Shown: positions 1 to 9,955 of the stretch, piece after piece | Layout: each line of letters begins with the position of its first letter | Numbering within the stretch: the first letter of the stretch is position 1 | Assembly (NCBI GenBank): GCA_031296935.1 | Contig: JAVDPD010000001.1 | Location: 1 to 64,000 of the forward strand | From: Cerasicoccus maritimus | GTDB lineage: Bacteria; Verrucomicrobiota; Verrucomicrobiia; Opitutales; Cerasicoccaceae | Length of the DNA: 64,000 nucleotides | Direction: 5' to 3' | Notes under the pieces: model-generated | The model's input: only the letters and a program-made list of their open reading frames with translations | What the model was told of the DNA's origin: nothing | Databases searched by the model: none | Program-made: the position numbers and the translations under genes

Positions 1-221
1 CCAATAGACCACGCAGCGACCAACTCCTCGACAGACAAAGCTTTTTTAGGAAACTCTTAAAGCCGACAGGCTGCTAGGGCTTGCATAAGTTTAGCTGTCG
101 GTAGGCTGGTGAGGGGCGATTGGCCGGATGTCAGCTTCTAGCGGGTAACATTCACGTTAATAGGCGGGGGTTTTTGCATTTCATTTTTGCATTCCAGGGT
201 GGCGCATGTTTAGCTGTGCTT

Positions 222-1217
222 ATGGAAATTAAAGCCCTGCGATATCATGAAACCGGTAAGCCCGCTGATGTGCTCCAGCTTGACACCTTGGAGCTTGGTC
301 AGCCTGGGCCGGGAGAGGCGCTTGTCGCTCTGCGCGCAGCTGTGCTGCACCCATCCGATCTCGGCATGATCGGTGGCAGCTATGGCCGCTTACGCGATCT
401 GCCAGCAGTTGCCGGCCGCGAAGGCGTGGGTGAAGTCCTGGCCGTGGGCGAAGGTGTGAAGCGTCTGAGCATCGGCGACCGTGTGAGGATGCCAGAGGAA
501 AGCGTGCTCGTGGACGCGCTTTGCGCCAATGCCGATGATTTTGAAAAAGCTCCGGCCGATCTACCCGTGGAGCAGGCCTGCATGGCGTTCATCAACCCGC
601 CGACCGCTTACCGCATCCTGAAGGACTTTGTCGACCTCAAGCCTGGTGACTGGATCATCCAGAACGCAGCGAACTCCGCCGTTGGCCAATGCGCCATCGG
701 CCTGGCCAAGGAGCTCGGTCTGCACTCGATTAACCTCGTGCGCGATGTGGCGAAATGGGAAGGTCCGCTCAAGGCAATGGGCGCGGATGTAGTGCTCGCA
801 GATGGCGAGGACTTCTTTAAGCAGTTTGGTGCGCTTACTGGCGGCGCAAAGCCCAAGCTGGGCCTCAACTCGATCGGTGGCGACAGCGTGATCAAAATGA
901 TTCGCTGCATGGCCGAGAGTGGTGTGGTCGTCACCTTTGGCGGTATGGTGGGCGACAAGGTTCGCTTCCCCACGCGTAACCTGATCTTCGACGATGTTTC
1001 GCTGCGGGGCTTCTGGATGGACCGCTGGGGCCGCAACGCCACCGCCGAACAACGCGGCGAAATGCAGCACGAGATCCACGAGCTGATTCGCAAGGGTGTG
1101 TTCAACATGACGATTGCCGGTAAGTATGCCCTGGCCGATGGTAAGCAAGCCTTCGAAGCCGCTCAAGCGGGCAGTCGTGACGGCAAGGTTATCGTTACCG
1201 GTGACTTCACGCTTTAA
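222..1217 (+). CDS. MDR-family trans-2-enoyl-CoA/ACP reductase-like protein
   Basis: Probably an NAD(P)H-dependent trans-2-enoyl reductase (331 aa) of the zinc-less medium-chain dehydrogenase/reductase superfamily. A GroES-like N-terminal part (about residues 1-120) precedes a Rossmann part. The stretch around residues 126-157 (PPTAYRILKDFVDLKPGDW, then QNAANSAVGQ) and the later GGMVGDK and RGFW segments resemble mitochondrial MECR/Etr1 rather than zinc alcohol dehydrogenases. No structural-zinc cysteine cluster is visible. The frame is open for 34 codons before the ATG at 222, but that stretch does not look like MDR sequence, and the homology starts at MEIKALRYHE. It stands alone, divergent from the Wsp-like operon. 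A general quinone oxidoreductase is the main alternative. Confidence 0.78.
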   Translation: MEIKALRYHETGKPADVLQLDTLELGQPGPGEALVALRAAVLHPSDLGMIGGSYGRLRDLPAVAGREGVGEVLAVGEGVKRLSIGDRVRMPEESVLVDALCANADDFEKAPADLPVEQACMAFINPPTAYRILKDFVDLKPGDWIIQNAANSAVGQCAIGLAKELGLHSINLVRDVAKWEGPLKAMGADVVLADGEDFFKQFGALTGGAKPKLGLNSIGGDSVIKMIRCMAESGVVVTFGGMVGDKVRFPTRNLIFDDVSLRGFWMDRWGRNATAEQRGEMQHEIHELIRKGVFNMTIAGKYALADGKQAFEAAQAGSRDGKVIVTGDFTL

Positions 1218-1321
1218 TTTTCGCTGGTAGTGGCCAGCGCTTCCTTTGCTGGCCGCTCCTTTTCGCGATCTGGAATGGCCTCTCCGCCATGCGGGAATCC
1301 GGCTGCTGTGCAGTCCGCAGC

Positions 1322-2362
1322 TCAGTGGTCGCTCATTTGAGCTAGGCGGTTGAGGGCGGTGGGGCCGATCAAGTCGATGGGGAGAGTTTCGTGGGCGGCG
1401 TCGATCTCGACTGCGGCTTTAGGCATGCCGTAGACCACGCTACTTTCCTGGTCCTGTGCGATGGTGCGCCAGCCGCGTTCTCGGAGCATTTTGAGGCCTT
1501 CCGCGCCGTCGCGCCCCATGCCAGTGAGGATCATGGCCACGCCGGGTTTGGGCCAATGTGAGGCCAGACTTTTGAAAAAGACATCGACCGACGGGCGGTT
1601 GACGAGGTGCGTGGGCTCGACGGTAAATTCGAAAACGCCTCCCGTCCGAATGCGCATGTGTGCGTCGTGCCCGGCCATGTAGACATTGCCCGGTTCGGGG
1701 TGTTGGCCGTGTTGAGCCAGTTGGACATTTAGTGCGCATCGTGCGTTGAGCCACTCGGCCATGCCGGGCGCAAACTGTGGGTCCACATGCTGGACGATGC
1801 CGATAACGCCGGGAAAATCTGCGTCGAAATGGCTGAGCACATTGGCCAGAGCTTGTGGGCCGCCGGTCGAGGAGCCAATCGCGATGAAAGGCGGTCGGTC
1901 AAAGGCGCTTTTGCGGTTGATCGGAAAGGCCGGGCGCGTGAGGCCGGTGCTGTAGCTGGGCTGGGTTTTACCGGAGATGAGGCCGAGGCGCTGGATTTTC
2001 TCGAGTAGTGGCTGGGCGCCGTCGAGATTGCCGCCAGGCCCAAGGGTGGGCGTCACCGTGGCGTCTAGTGCGCCGTAGCCCATTGCTTCGTAAACGAGGT
2101 CGCCATTGGTTCCCATCGAGGCCGTGACGACGAGGATTGGCACCGGGGTGGCGGCCATGATTTCGTGGGTTGCTTCGGCGCCGTTCATGATCGGCATCAC
2201 GAGGTCCATCAACACTAGGTCGGGCAAATCCGCCTGGCAATAATCCACGGCTTGCTGTCCGTTTTCCGCCGTCCACGCCACCGTGTGTTCACCGCTGGAC
2301 TCCACCACCCGGCGTAAACACTCGAGGGCGAGATTCATATCGTTGACGAGGCCGATGCGCAT
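1322..2362 (-). CDS. cheB: Chemotaxis-type methylesterase, WspF/CheB family
   Basis: Protein-glutamate methylesterase/deamidase of 346 aa that would remove methyl groups from the two receptors encoded upstream. Residues 1-120 form a receiver domain with phospho-acceptor Asp53 (LVLMDLVMP). Residues 157-340 are the CheB catalytic domain with the Ser in GSSTGG (S165), His192 in QHVDPQFAPG and Asp285 in TGMGRDG. The N-terminus MRIGLVNDM resembles WspF. It is the last gene of the chemosensory operon, 159 bp after cheA. In Pseudomonas the next gene is wspR (GGDEF output); here the next gene is an unrelated reductase on the other strand. Confidence 0.95.
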   Translation of the reverse strand: MRIGLVNDMNLALECLRRVVESSGEHTVAWTAENGQQAVDYCQADLPDLVLMDLVMPIMNGAEATHEIMAATPVPILVVTASMGTNGDLVYEAMGYGALDATVTPTLGPGGNLDGAQPLLEKIQRLGLISGKTQPSYSTGLTRPAFPINRKSAFDRPPFIAIGSSTGGPQALANVLSHFDADFPGVIGIVQHVDPQFAPGMAEWLNARCALNVQLAQHGQHPEPGNVYMAGHDAHMRIRTGGVFEFTVEPTHLVNRPSVDVFFKSLASHWPKPGVAMILTGMGRDGAEGLKMLRERGWRTIAQDQESSVVYGMPKAAVEIDAAHETLPIDLIGPTALNRLAQMSDH

Positions 2363-2521
2363 GAGCAGGAAATACTACGACCATTTGTATCAACGACTTA
2401 ACGGCGGGCGAACTTTTATTCGGGGAAAAATTGGCAGGCGGAAACAGGCCAGAAATTACCTTGCGCGGTTCGCGAAAGTTAGCAGCGGTATGACGAGGAA
2501 TATCAGGGAAGGGCTCTTGGG

Positions 2522-5317
2522 CTAATCAATTAGGTCGCGGACGGCCTGGATGAAGGTGTCGTCCTGGAAGGAACTCTTCGTCAGGTAGTAATCGGCACCG
2601 GCTTCGAGGCCCTTCAGGCGGTCTTCTTCGCGGTCTTTATAAGAGACGACGATTACGGGCAAATTCTCCAGACGGTTGTCACCGCGAATCTTGGAAACGA
2701 ACTCATAGCCGTTCATGCGCGGCATGTCGATGTCGCTCACGACGAGGTCGAACTCGCCCAGGCGGACGGCGTTCCAGCCATCGGCGCCATCCACGGCGAC
2801 CTCCACGGCGTAGCCCGCATTTTCGAGGAGTTGGCGCTCGGTCTCGCGCACGGTAATGGAGTCGTCAACCACGAGGATACGCTTGCGGTTGCTGGCGTTG
2901 GCCACGGCTTCGCCGCGCTTGGTTTCGAGGCGCGCGCCGCCGGAGAGCAGTTTGTCGATGGAGGCAATGAGGTCCTCCACATCGAGGATTAAAATCGGCT
3001 CGCCGTTTTCCATCAGCGAAGCGGAGCTGACGCCCGGCACCTTGCCGAGACGCTTGTCCAACGGGCGGACTACAAGGTCGGCCTCGCCAATAAGGCGGTC
3101 CACCTCGATGCCATAGGGCTGGTTGCGGTCGTTGACAACGACTATATCCAAGTCCGGCGTAGTGGTGTTGATCGCGCCGGCAAAACCGAGAGCTGAGCGC
3201 GCCGGGGCCAGGCCGACGTTGTGCCCCTCCATCTCGAAATACTGGCGGTTCTCGACCATCTTGAGATCCTTGTAATCCATGCGCAGCGTGCGCGCAATGC
3301 GGCTCAGCGGGAAGGCGTAGGGCTCGCCATCGATCTCGGCCAACAGCGCGCGAATGACGGACCGCGTGATCGGCACTTGCAGGTGGAACGTCGTGCCGAC
3401 GCCGACCTGCGTGTGGATGCGCGCCTGCCCGCCGATCTGCTGCATCAGGTTTTGGACGACGTCCAAGCCAACGCCGCGACCGGAAATTTCGGTGACCTTG
3501 CCCGCGGTCGAGAAACCGGGGAGGAACAGGAATTCCAGCACCTCTTCCTCGCTCATTTGGGCGACCATTTCCTGGGTGGCAAAATGCTTTTCGACGACCT
3601 TTTGGCGCAGCTTATCGCAGTCGATGCCGCGGCCGTTGTCTTTGACTTCGACGACGAGCATGCCGGCGCTGTGGCGGGCGCTGAGAGTCAGCGAGCCGGT
3701 CGGGTCTTTGCCCGCGGCGGTGCGGTCCTCGGGCATTTCGAGGCCGTGGTCGCAGGCGTTGCGGAGGATGTGGTTGAGGGGCGCTTCGAGGCGTTCGAGG
3801 ATGTCGCGGTCGACCGGCGTGTCCTTGCCCTCGATGTCAAAACGCACCTGCTTGCCGAGCGTCCGCGCGACGTCGCGCACCATGCGGGGGAAGCCCTGCA
3901 CACCGTCGTTAAACGGGCGCATGCGGCTGGCGAGCACCTCGCGGTAAAGCCGGTCGGAGAGCAGCGTGTTGCGGCGGGCAAAGGCGTCGAAATGCTCCAG
4001 CTGTTCGCGAACCAGGCCTAGCGCTCGCTCGCCGGATTGGCGAACCTGCTCGAAGTGCACGCGGGACTCGGGGTCGAGCTCCATGCGGTCCAGGATGCGC
4101 TCGCTGGCGTCGATGCGGTTACTCAGCTCGCTCTGTGCTTCCTTGAGGCGAAGCAGGGTATCGCGAAAATTTTCCAGCTGGCTCGTCTCGACAACGGTTT
4201 CCGCAGCGAGTCCCATTAGGCGGTTTAGGCTGTCGGCGGATACGCGGACCACGCTGTCGGTCTTTTTCTCGGGCTCAGCAGTGGCTGGCTTCGTGCGTTC
4301 GTGGCGAGCAGGCTTGCTGGGAGCAGGTGTTGCTGGAGCGACTGTCGGCTCAGGTGAGGCGGGGGGGGGCGGCGCAGGCTCGGGCTCGGGCTCAGGGGCG
4401 GCGGAGAGCAGTGTTTCGCCCGCGAGCGTGCGCTGTAGGTCGTCCATGATCGCCGAATAATCCTCGGCGTGCTTTTCCGGCCAGTCAGCCAAGGCTTCAT
4501 CGGCGGCGGCTGAAAACTCCGTCAGGAAAGTCGCGGCGCGGGTAAAGTTTTCAATGTGCTCGGGGGCGAGTTTGATGTCGCCCTTCATCGCGGCGTTGAA
4601 CGCGTCTTCGATGCCCTTGGCGATTTCGACAGCAGCCATGAGGCCGACGATCCTCGCGGCGCCTTTCATCGAGTGGGCAGCGCGCATGAGCGGCTCCATG
4701 TCGGACTCCTGAGCGGAGGCTGTATCGAAGCTGTCGAGGCCGTTTTTCAGCTCGCCCACTTGCTGCTCTGCCTCCATGCGGTAGAGATCGATCATGGAAA
4801 GATCGGGCGTCTGCTTGGGCGGTTTGATGACCTTGGCCGGCTTTGCGGTGGGCTTGGGCGCTGGTGCGTCCACGGCTGTTGTGGTCGAGGCTGGAGGTGC
4901 TTCAGCGACTCCGCCCTCGGCCTGAATTTTTGCGAGACCCTTGCAAACTTCGTCCGCCCAGGCGGCGTTGTCCTTGAGCCAATCAGCCATTTTATCCTCC
5001 GACTGCGATCCGGATTCGACGAGGATGTCCACAGCGTTGAAGAGCCAGTCGAGCTGGTCAGCGCCGAGGGTGACCTCGCCTTTGCCGGCGGCGACCATCA
5101 AGTCTTCGAGCTGGTGTGCGACTTTGCCCACGAGGTCGAGGCCCACGATTCGCGCGGCGCCCTTAAGCGAGTGCGCGGCGCGCATGAGGCCATCGATGTC
5201 GGCCGAGGCGGGGTCGGACTCCCACGCGACGAGCCCTTCGTTGAGCGCAGCGCCTTGCGTTTCGACCTCTTGCTGGTAGAGGTCGAGCATCGGGAAGCTC
5301 TGGGATTCGTCGCTCAC
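2522..5317 (-). CDS. cheA: Hybrid CheA-type histidine kinase with C-terminal receiver (WspE-like)
   Basis: Central kinase of the chemosensory complex, 931 aa. Two HPt domains occur in tandem, with phosphorylatable His near residues 49 and 215 (AAHSLKGAARIVG and AAHSMKGAARIVG). They are followed by a Pro/Glu-rich linker (about 305-350), dimerisation helices, an HATPase domain (N-box near 514-527, DNGRGID near 560, GRGVGLDV near 613), a CheW-like domain (about 650-790) and a receiver with Asp near 862 (VVSDIDMP). The start is the GTG at 5317 because it overlaps the upstream cheW stop as GTGA. An in-frame extension to 5455 would run into that gene. The CheA-REC fusion and gene order match WspE. 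The duplicated HPt is unusual for WspE. Confidence 0.95.
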   Translation of the reverse strand: MSDESQSFPMLDLYQQEVETQGAALNEGLVAWESDPASADIDGLMRAAHSLKGAARIVGLDLVGKVAHQLEDLMVAAGKGEVTLGADQLDWLFNAVDILVESGSQSEDKMADWLKDNAAWADEVCKGLAKIQAEGGVAEAPPASTTTAVDAPAPKPTAKPAKVIKPPKQTPDLSMIDLYRMEAEQQVGELKNGLDSFDTASAQESDMEPLMRAAHSMKGAARIVGLMAAVEIAKGIEDAFNAAMKGDIKLAPEHIENFTRAATFLTEFSAAADEALADWPEKHAEDYSAIMDDLQRTLAGETLLSAAPEPEPEPAPPPPASPEPTVAPATPAPSKPARHERTKPATAEPEKKTDSVVRVSADSLNRLMGLAAETVVETSQLENFRDTLLRLKEAQSELSNRIDASERILDRMELDPESRVHFEQVRQSGERALGLVREQLEHFDAFARRNTLLSDRLYREVLASRMRPFNDGVQGFPRMVRDVARTLGKQVRFDIEGKDTPVDRDILERLEAPLNHILRNACDHGLEMPEDRTAAGKDPTGSLTLSARHSAGMLVVEVKDNGRGIDCDKLRQKVVEKHFATQEMVAQMSEEEVLEFLFLPGFSTAGKVTEISGRGVGLDVVQNLMQQIGGQARIHTQVGVGTTFHLQVPITRSVIRALLAEIDGEPYAFPLSRIARTLRMDYKDLKMVENRQYFEMEGHNVGLAPARSALGFAGAINTTTPDLDIVVVNDRNQPYGIEVDRLIGEADLVVRPLDKRLGKVPGVSSASLMENGEPILILDVEDLIASIDKLLSGGARLETKRGEAVANASNRKRILVVDDSITVRETERQLLENAGYAVEVAVDGADGWNAVRLGEFDLVVSDIDMPRMNGYEFVSKIRGDNRLENLPVIVVSYKDREEDRLKGLEAGADYYLTKSSFQDDTFIQAVRDLID

Positions 5318-5907
5318 AGGTATTTGGTTTTCAGGCTGTGGAAGATGAGTTCGTGGTCGAGCAGGCCGACTTTTTGTTCGCGCAAAATGAAGAGGCCGCG
5401 GGTAAAGGTGGCCATGGCTTTGCTGATTGTTACGGGGGAGTCCTGCAGGTTGCATTTCTCCAGCGCGTGGACGCCGTAGGCCTCGTCGGCGCGGAAAACA
5501 AACGGCCCGTCCGGCCCCTGGATCACGATCATGCGCGGGTGCACGCGGCGGGAGAGAATGTTTTCGCCACCGGTGTTTTCCAGTGTGAGCAGGGCGTGCA
5601 ACGAGACGCAGAGCTGCAGCTCACCGCGGACATTCACGAGGCCGCGCAGGACGTCGTTCGTGCGCTGCGGAATGCGGTGGATCGTGGCGTCGGCAGTGAT
5701 CTCCTTGACGATGCCAGCTTCCAGCGCGAGCCATTCGTCGAACAGGCGGAAGACCAGCACACCCTGGGTTTCGCGCTCTTGCTCGTCTTCCTTATCACGA
5801 AGGCGGTTTTGCCAGTCGGCCAGGTAGCCTTCGGGCGGCTCGCGGTCGAGCAGGCGGAGCATGGCTTCACGGTCTTGCTCGTCCATTTCGAAATCATCTT
5901 CGCTCAT
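5314..5907 (-). CDS. CheW-domain coupling protein (WspD-like)
   Basis: Scaffold protein of 197 aa that would couple receptors to the CheA kinase at the membrane array. An acidic N-terminal leader of about 45 residues precedes one CheW domain (from about residue 48, LVFRLFDEWLALE, with RGLVNVRGELQLCVSL typical of CheW). It overlaps cheR at its start (ATGA, 5904-5907) and cheA at its end (GTGA, 5314-5317), so it is translationally coupled to both. Position between cheR and cheA is that of wspD. The longer N-terminus distinguishes it from the second CheW gene in the operon. Confidence 0.93.
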   Translation of the reverse strand: MSEDDFEMDEQDREAMLRLLDREPPEGYLADWQNRLRDKEDEQERETQGVLVFRLFDEWLALEAGIVKEITADATIHRIPQRTNDVLRGLVNVRGELQLCVSLHALLTLENTGGENILSRRVHPRMIVIQGPDGPFVFRADEAYGVHALEKCNLQDSPVTISKAMATFTRGLFILREQKVGLLDHELIFHSLKTKYL

Positions 5908-7163
5908 GCTTTCACCTCCTTGGGCTTGTCGGCGTTGCGGGCGCGCTTGCGCAGGCGCTCGGCGCCGGTGTGGTCTCCGCGTCGCTCAGCGAGCAGCGCC
6001 AAGTGAAAGAGCGACTGTGCATGACGGGCGTCGAGGTAAACCGCGCGGCGGAGCAGTGGTTCGGCTTTTTTGTAATCGCGCAGGCCGATGTAAATTTCCC
6101 CCAGCGTGCAAAATGCGTCGGCGACAGGTGGGGTTTGGCCAATGAGTTCGCTGGCAATCTTTTCCGCTTCCTGGAGGCGCCCGCTGTTGGCGAGTGTGCG
6201 GACCTGCACCCACTGGTCTTCAGGGGTCGCCTTGGACGGCGCTTGGGTGGCTGGCTCGGCCTGTTTCCGCGGGGCGGGTTTGCGGGCTGTGGCTTTGCGC
6301 GTTACATCGAGGTTGGCCAGCACGGAACCACGGGCGCCGGGAGCGCGCTTGACCGCGGGCTCGACCGGGCGACGCTCGAAACAGAACGCGCCGGTGGGGC
6401 CGACAGGCTTCATGTCCTGCGTGATCGCGCCCAGAGCGTCGGCATGCCCGGCAAAGATTACCCCACCGGGCGCGAGGCCGCGCATGAGGCCAGCCACGGC
6501 GCGGGCGCGGGACTGCGCGCAGAAATAAATCAGCACATTGCGGCAGAAAATGACGTCAAACGGGCGCTCGCCCATGAGGAAGTCCGGCGCCAGCAAGTTG
6601 CGCTGGCGGAAATTGACGTGCTCGCGGACTTCGCTTTTGACGCGGCGTCGGCCTTCGTCGGCGTCTTCAAAATAATGGGCGTATTGGTCGGCCAAACCAC
6701 CGCGGAAGGCCATAGGACGAAACTCGCCGCGCCGCGCGTCTTCGAGGAAGCGCAGGCTCAAGTCGCCCGCTTCGATGCGGAAACTTTGCGGTGCAAAGCC
6801 AGCATCGAGTAGTGAGATGGCGATGGAGTAGGGCTCCTGGCCGGTCGCACAAGGCACGCTGAGGATGCGTAGTTGCTCGCCGGGGTTTTTCGGGCGCCAC
6901 GTTTTGCGAGCCCATTCGGTGAGGAATTGGAAGGGCTTGCCGTCACGGAAGAACCAGGACTCGGGCACGAGCAGCTCGTCGGCAAAGGCGAGGAATTCTT
7001 CATGTGAGCGCAGCAGGTGCGAAAAGTATTCTTCCAACTCGAAGATGCCGGTGGCCTCCATGCGCTGACGCACGACGCTGTTTAGGCTCCCGCCGCGGAA
7101 CACGCTTTCGTCGAGTCCGAATTGTTCGCGCAGATCCTGCGTTATGCGGTGGGGCAATTTCAC
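5904..7163 (-). CDS. cheR: CheR-type MCP methyltransferase with TPR domain (WspC-like)
   Basis: SAM-dependent receptor glutamate methyltransferase, 419 aa. The N-terminal helical CheR domain (about residues 1-75) is followed by the catalytic domain with CATGQEPYSIAI (SAM site) and FCRNVLIYF. A basic Lys/Pro-rich linker precedes a C-terminal region of about 95 residues with two to three tetratricopeptide repeats (AFCTLGEIYIGLRDYKKAE and following). CheR plus TPR is the domain layout of WspC. The gene overlaps the preceding cheW by 4 bp (7160-7163) and the following cheW by 4 bp. It balances the CheB methylesterase of the same operon. Confidence 0.95.
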   Translation of the reverse strand: MKLPHRITQDLREQFGLDESVFRGGSLNSVVRQRMEATGIFELEEYFSHLLRSHEEFLAFADELLVPESWFFRDGKPFQFLTEWARKTWRPKNPGEQLRILSVPCATGQEPYSIAISLLDAGFAPQSFRIEAGDLSLRFLEDARRGEFRPMAFRGGLADQYAHYFEDADEGRRRVKSEVREHVNFRQRNLLAPDFLMGERPFDVIFCRNVLIYFCAQSRARAVAGLMRGLAPGGVIFAGHADALGAITQDMKPVGPTGAFCFERRPVEPAVKRAPGARGSVLANLDVTRKATARKPAPRKQAEPATQAPSKATPEDQWVQVRTLANSGRLQEAEKIASELIGQTPPVADAFCTLGEIYIGLRDYKKAEPLLRRAVYLDARHAQSLFHLALLAERRGDHTGAERLRKRARNADKPKEVKA

Positions 7164-7633
7164 GGAGCGGGCGTGGTGGAGTTGTCGTTAAAGAGAAGGT
7201 CGCGCACCTCGGCGGACAGGATGTCGGCAGGCTCGATGCATTGGACGATTTGGCCGTCTTTGGCGGTAAAGATGCGGCCGAGGTATTGGGCGTCGGGCGG
7301 GGTGACGCCGCTCTCGGCGAGGAAGTCGTCCGGCACTTCGAGGGTCTCGGTGACGCGTTCGGCCCAGAGGCCTAACAGCGCCGTATCGCCGTTTTTCTTG
7401 GGATATGAAATGAGCAAATACCGCGAGCTGAGGCCAGGTGAAATCGGCTGCTTGAGGATGAGCTGCCCTAGATCAATAACGGGGATGACTCGCCCGCGAT
7501 ACTCAAAGCGACCACCCACGTAGGCCGGCGCGCCGGGCACTGGCTTGAGCGGTAGGGCGGGGATCACGATTTCCACGCGCTCGGCGTCGATCGCAAAACA
7601 CTGGTCGCCCAGATGGAACATCACGTTGAGCAT
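7160..7633 (-). CDS. CheW-domain coupling protein (WspB-like)
   Basis: Single-domain CheW adaptor of 157 aa starting directly with the fold (MLNVMFHLGDQCFAIDAERVE) and carrying the typical YRGRVIPVIDLGQL segment near residues 48-61. It begins 3 bp after the stop of the upstream receptor gene and ends in a 4-bp overlap with cheR, so it is a core member of the operon. Its place directly after the receptor genes is that of wspB. The C-terminal Thr/Pro tail is short and unremarkable. It would link receptor tips to the CheA kinase. Confidence 0.93.
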   Translation of the reverse strand: MLNVMFHLGDQCFAIDAERVEIVIPALPLKPVPGAPAYVGGRFEYRGRVIPVIDLGQLILKQPISPGLSSRYLLISYPKKNGDTALLGLWAERVTETLEVPDDFLAESGVTPPDAQYLGRIFTAKDGQIVQCIEPADILSAEVRDLLFNDNSTTPAP

Positions 7634-7636
7634 GGG

Positions 7637-9955
7637 TTACTTCTTATCCTCCTTTCGCGGGGGGAAGGGGGCGCGGCCGGGGAACGGCGCCTTGGTGAGG
7701 ATTGGCTTGCGCTCGGGCGCGGGCTTGCCCTCGGTGGTTGATGGCGGAAATGGGCTGCGGGCGGCTGAGGCCGCGGCGGCGCGCATCGGGAAGGGCATGT
7801 TGGTCATACCACTGGACGACTTTTCCTTCACCTTAAAGCGGGAGACTTCGCGGCGCAGGCCGTTGACCGCGGTGTGGAGCGCACGGGTGGCTTCGTCAAA
7901 TTCCTTGAGGGATTCGGCAGTGCGAGCGGCGCCGTCGCGCAGGCTCGTCATGGCTTCGCTGATTTGCTGCGCGCCCTGGGTCTGCGCCTCCATGCCTTCG
8001 CTCACGGAGGCAAAGCGCGGCGCAATGCTCTGCACGCCGGTGATGATCTCGTCGAGACGTTCGCCGAGGTCGCCCACTTCTTCCACGCCGTGGCGGACGG
8101 ACTCGTTGAACTTATCCATCTCCATGACGCCGGAGCTGACCGCGGCCTGCATCTCGTTGACCATCGAATCGATGTTGACCGTGGCGTTGGCAGTCTGGTG
8201 GGCGAGGCGGCGGATTTCGCGGGCGACGACGGAGAAGCCCTGTCCGTGTTCGCCAGCCTTCTCGGCCTCGATCGCGGCATTGAGCGAGAGCAGGTTCGTC
8301 TGCTCGGAAACTTTGCCAATGGTCGTGACGACCTTGGTGATGTTGTTGGCCTTCTCGCTGATCACGGCGAGTTTGGCCGCAATGGAGCTCGTGGCCGAGG
8401 ACAGGTTGTCCATCGAGGCGGACATATCCATGAGCTGGCGGCGGCCGTCTTCGGCGATGGAGCCAGTGTCACTGGCGGAGCCGGCGACGTCGCGCATGGT
8501 GTCGAGCAGCTCACGCGAGGTGGCGGAAATCTGATTCACCGCTGAAGCGATTTGCTGGGTGGAGGCTCCGAAATCCTGAATCGTGACCTCCTGGCTTTTG
8601 GAGGCGCCGCTGATGCGCGTGGCCGTCGAGACGAGTTGAATCGTGGAGTTTTTGACCTGCAACAGGAGCTGATTCAGGTTGTCGACCATGAGCTCAATGG
8701 CTTTGAGGAGTTGGCCAGTTTCGTCGTTGGTGAGGACTTCTACTTCGTGCGTGAGGTTGCCCTCGGCGACGGCTTGAGCGAGGTCGTTGGCCTGCTGGAT
8801 GCGCGCGCTGAAGCGGTTGGCGAAAATGACGATGACCAGCAGCACCGTGAGGACGCCGATCAAGCCCACGATGATGGCGCGCTTGATGTCTTCCCAAGTC
8901 GGGCCGGTGACCACGCTTTCGGGGACGGTCATGGCGATGCGCCAGCCACCAGTGGGAATGAAGGCGCTGGTAAGGAAGGACTGCTTGCCGGTTAATGGGT
9001 CGTCGAAAATGATAGACGGGCTATCCTGCCGGGTTTGCGAAATGCGGTCGAAGAGTGTGCGGTAAACTTGGTCGACACCCTCGTCCTGGAGGCGGATGCC
9101 GCGTTCGCTGTTAAACTCTAGCTTGCCGTCGGGGCTTTTCTCGAAGAGGTCGAGCATCACGCGGCCGTTGTCCTTGCCGCGTTGCACGTAAAAGCGATCG
9201 ATGGGCATGGTGCGATATTGGTCACCGAGGGTGGTGGCAATGATGCGACCTCGGCTGCTGATCAGGTAGAGCTCGGCTCCCTGGTAGGGCTTGAGGTCTT
9301 CGAGCGTGTCGCTAAGGGTGTCCAGCGCACGGTCGATGCCAACGACACCCTGAAAGCGGCCATCGATGACGATGGGCGCCATCTGCTCGACGATCAGGTT
9401 GAGGTCATTGTAAATGTAGGGTTCGGTGACCAGGTATTTTAGGTCGGGGTTTTTGGTGAGCGCTTGACGCACGCCCTGGTAGTAAAGGCTGCTGTCCATT
9501 TCCACAAGGATCTCGGACTTGATGCGTCCGCCGTCGGTGAGGTCGCGGAACCAGTAAGGGATGAAGCGCCCGTCTTCGCCGATCCAGTTGGGAGGGTGTT
9601 CGAAGCTGGCGAGAAACTCGGCGTCATTCCCGTCGGCGTTTGGTTCATAGCCAATGGAGACGCCGACGAATGCAGGGTTGGCTTCGAGGACACGGCGCAG
9701 CAGAGCCACGGATTCGTTGCGCAGGCCAAACATGCCGCTCTCCTGAGCATTGGCGATGGTGCGAGAGACGGTGACGGCCTTAAGATTGGCTTGCTCGATG
9801 CGCAGGGCGATTTGCGCGATGTCGTCCGTCATCAGTTGTTGGTCCTTCTCGAGCATGCGCGTGTGGCCGCGGTAGATGTTATAGACCGCCACACTGCCAG
9901 CCGTCAGGATGACCGGCAGCAGCACGTAAACGAGGATCTTCGTGCGTAGGCTCAT
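7637..9955 (-). CDS. Methyl-accepting chemotaxis protein with dCache sensor domain
   Basis: Transmembrane receptor of 772 aa. TM1 is near residues 8-26. It is followed by a large periplasmic double-Cache-like sensor region (about 35-335, including [11 protein letters not shown] and [18 protein letters not shown]), TM2 (about 350-370, [17 protein letters not shown]), a HAMP region and a long cytoplasmic coiled-coil signalling domain. The kinase-contact tip reads [21 protein letters not shown], the canonical MCP hairpin. No C-terminal NWETF-type CheR tether is seen, consistent with a WspC-type TPR methyltransferase. The start overlaps the stop of the upstream receptor (ATGA, 9952-9955). It is the second of two receptors in tandem, where Wsp operons usually have one. 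Confidence 0.93.
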   Translation of the reverse strand: MSLRTKILVYVLLPVILTAGSVAVYNIYRGHTRMLEKDQQLMTDDIAQIALRIEQANLKAVTVSRTIANAQESGMFGLRNESVALLRRVLEANPAFVGVSIGYEPNADGNDAEFLASFEHPPNWIGEDGRFIPYWFRDLTDGGRIKSEILVEMDSSLYYQGVRQALTKNPDLKYLVTEPYIYNDLNLIVEQMAPIVIDGRFQGVVGIDRALDTLSDTLEDLKPYQGAELYLISSRGRIIATTLGDQYRTMPIDRFYVQRGKDNGRVMLDLFEKSPDGKLEFNSERGIRLQDEGVDQVYRTLFDRISQTRQDSPSIIFDDPLTGKQSFLTSAFIPTGGWRIAMTVPESVVTGPTWEDIKRAIIVGLIGVLTVLLVIVIFANRFSARIQQANDLAQAVAEGNLTHEVEVLTNDETGQLLKAIELMVDNLNQLLLQVKNSTIQLVSTATRISGASKSQEVTIQDFGASTQQIASAVNQISATSRELLDTMRDVAGSASDTGSIAEDGRRQLMDMSASMDNLSSATSSIAAKLAVISEKANNITKVVTTIGKVSEQTNLLSLNAAIEAEKAGEHGQGFSVVAREIRRLAHQTANATVNIDSMVNEMQAAVSSGVMEMDKFNESVRHGVEEVGDLGERLDEIITGVQSIAPRFASVSEGMEAQTQGAQQISEAMTSLRDGAARTAESLKEFDEATRALHTAVNGLRREVSRFKVKEKSSSGMTNMPFPMRAAAASAARSPFPPSTTEGKPAPERKPILTKAPFPGRAPFPPRKEDKK

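Noticed and set aside
1..221. Possible RNA gene or promoter structure at the left edge
   Set aside because: No tRNA-like or known RNA pattern, and a start-side promoter could not be identified confidently.
3221..4021. Plus-strand frames within cheA
   Set aside because: Overlap the kinase core and lack domains; the minus-strand gene is fully explained.
4362..4372. G-run in cheA as a phase-variable switch
   Set aside because: Codes for proline codons in a low-complexity linker; no alternative frame or start is evident.
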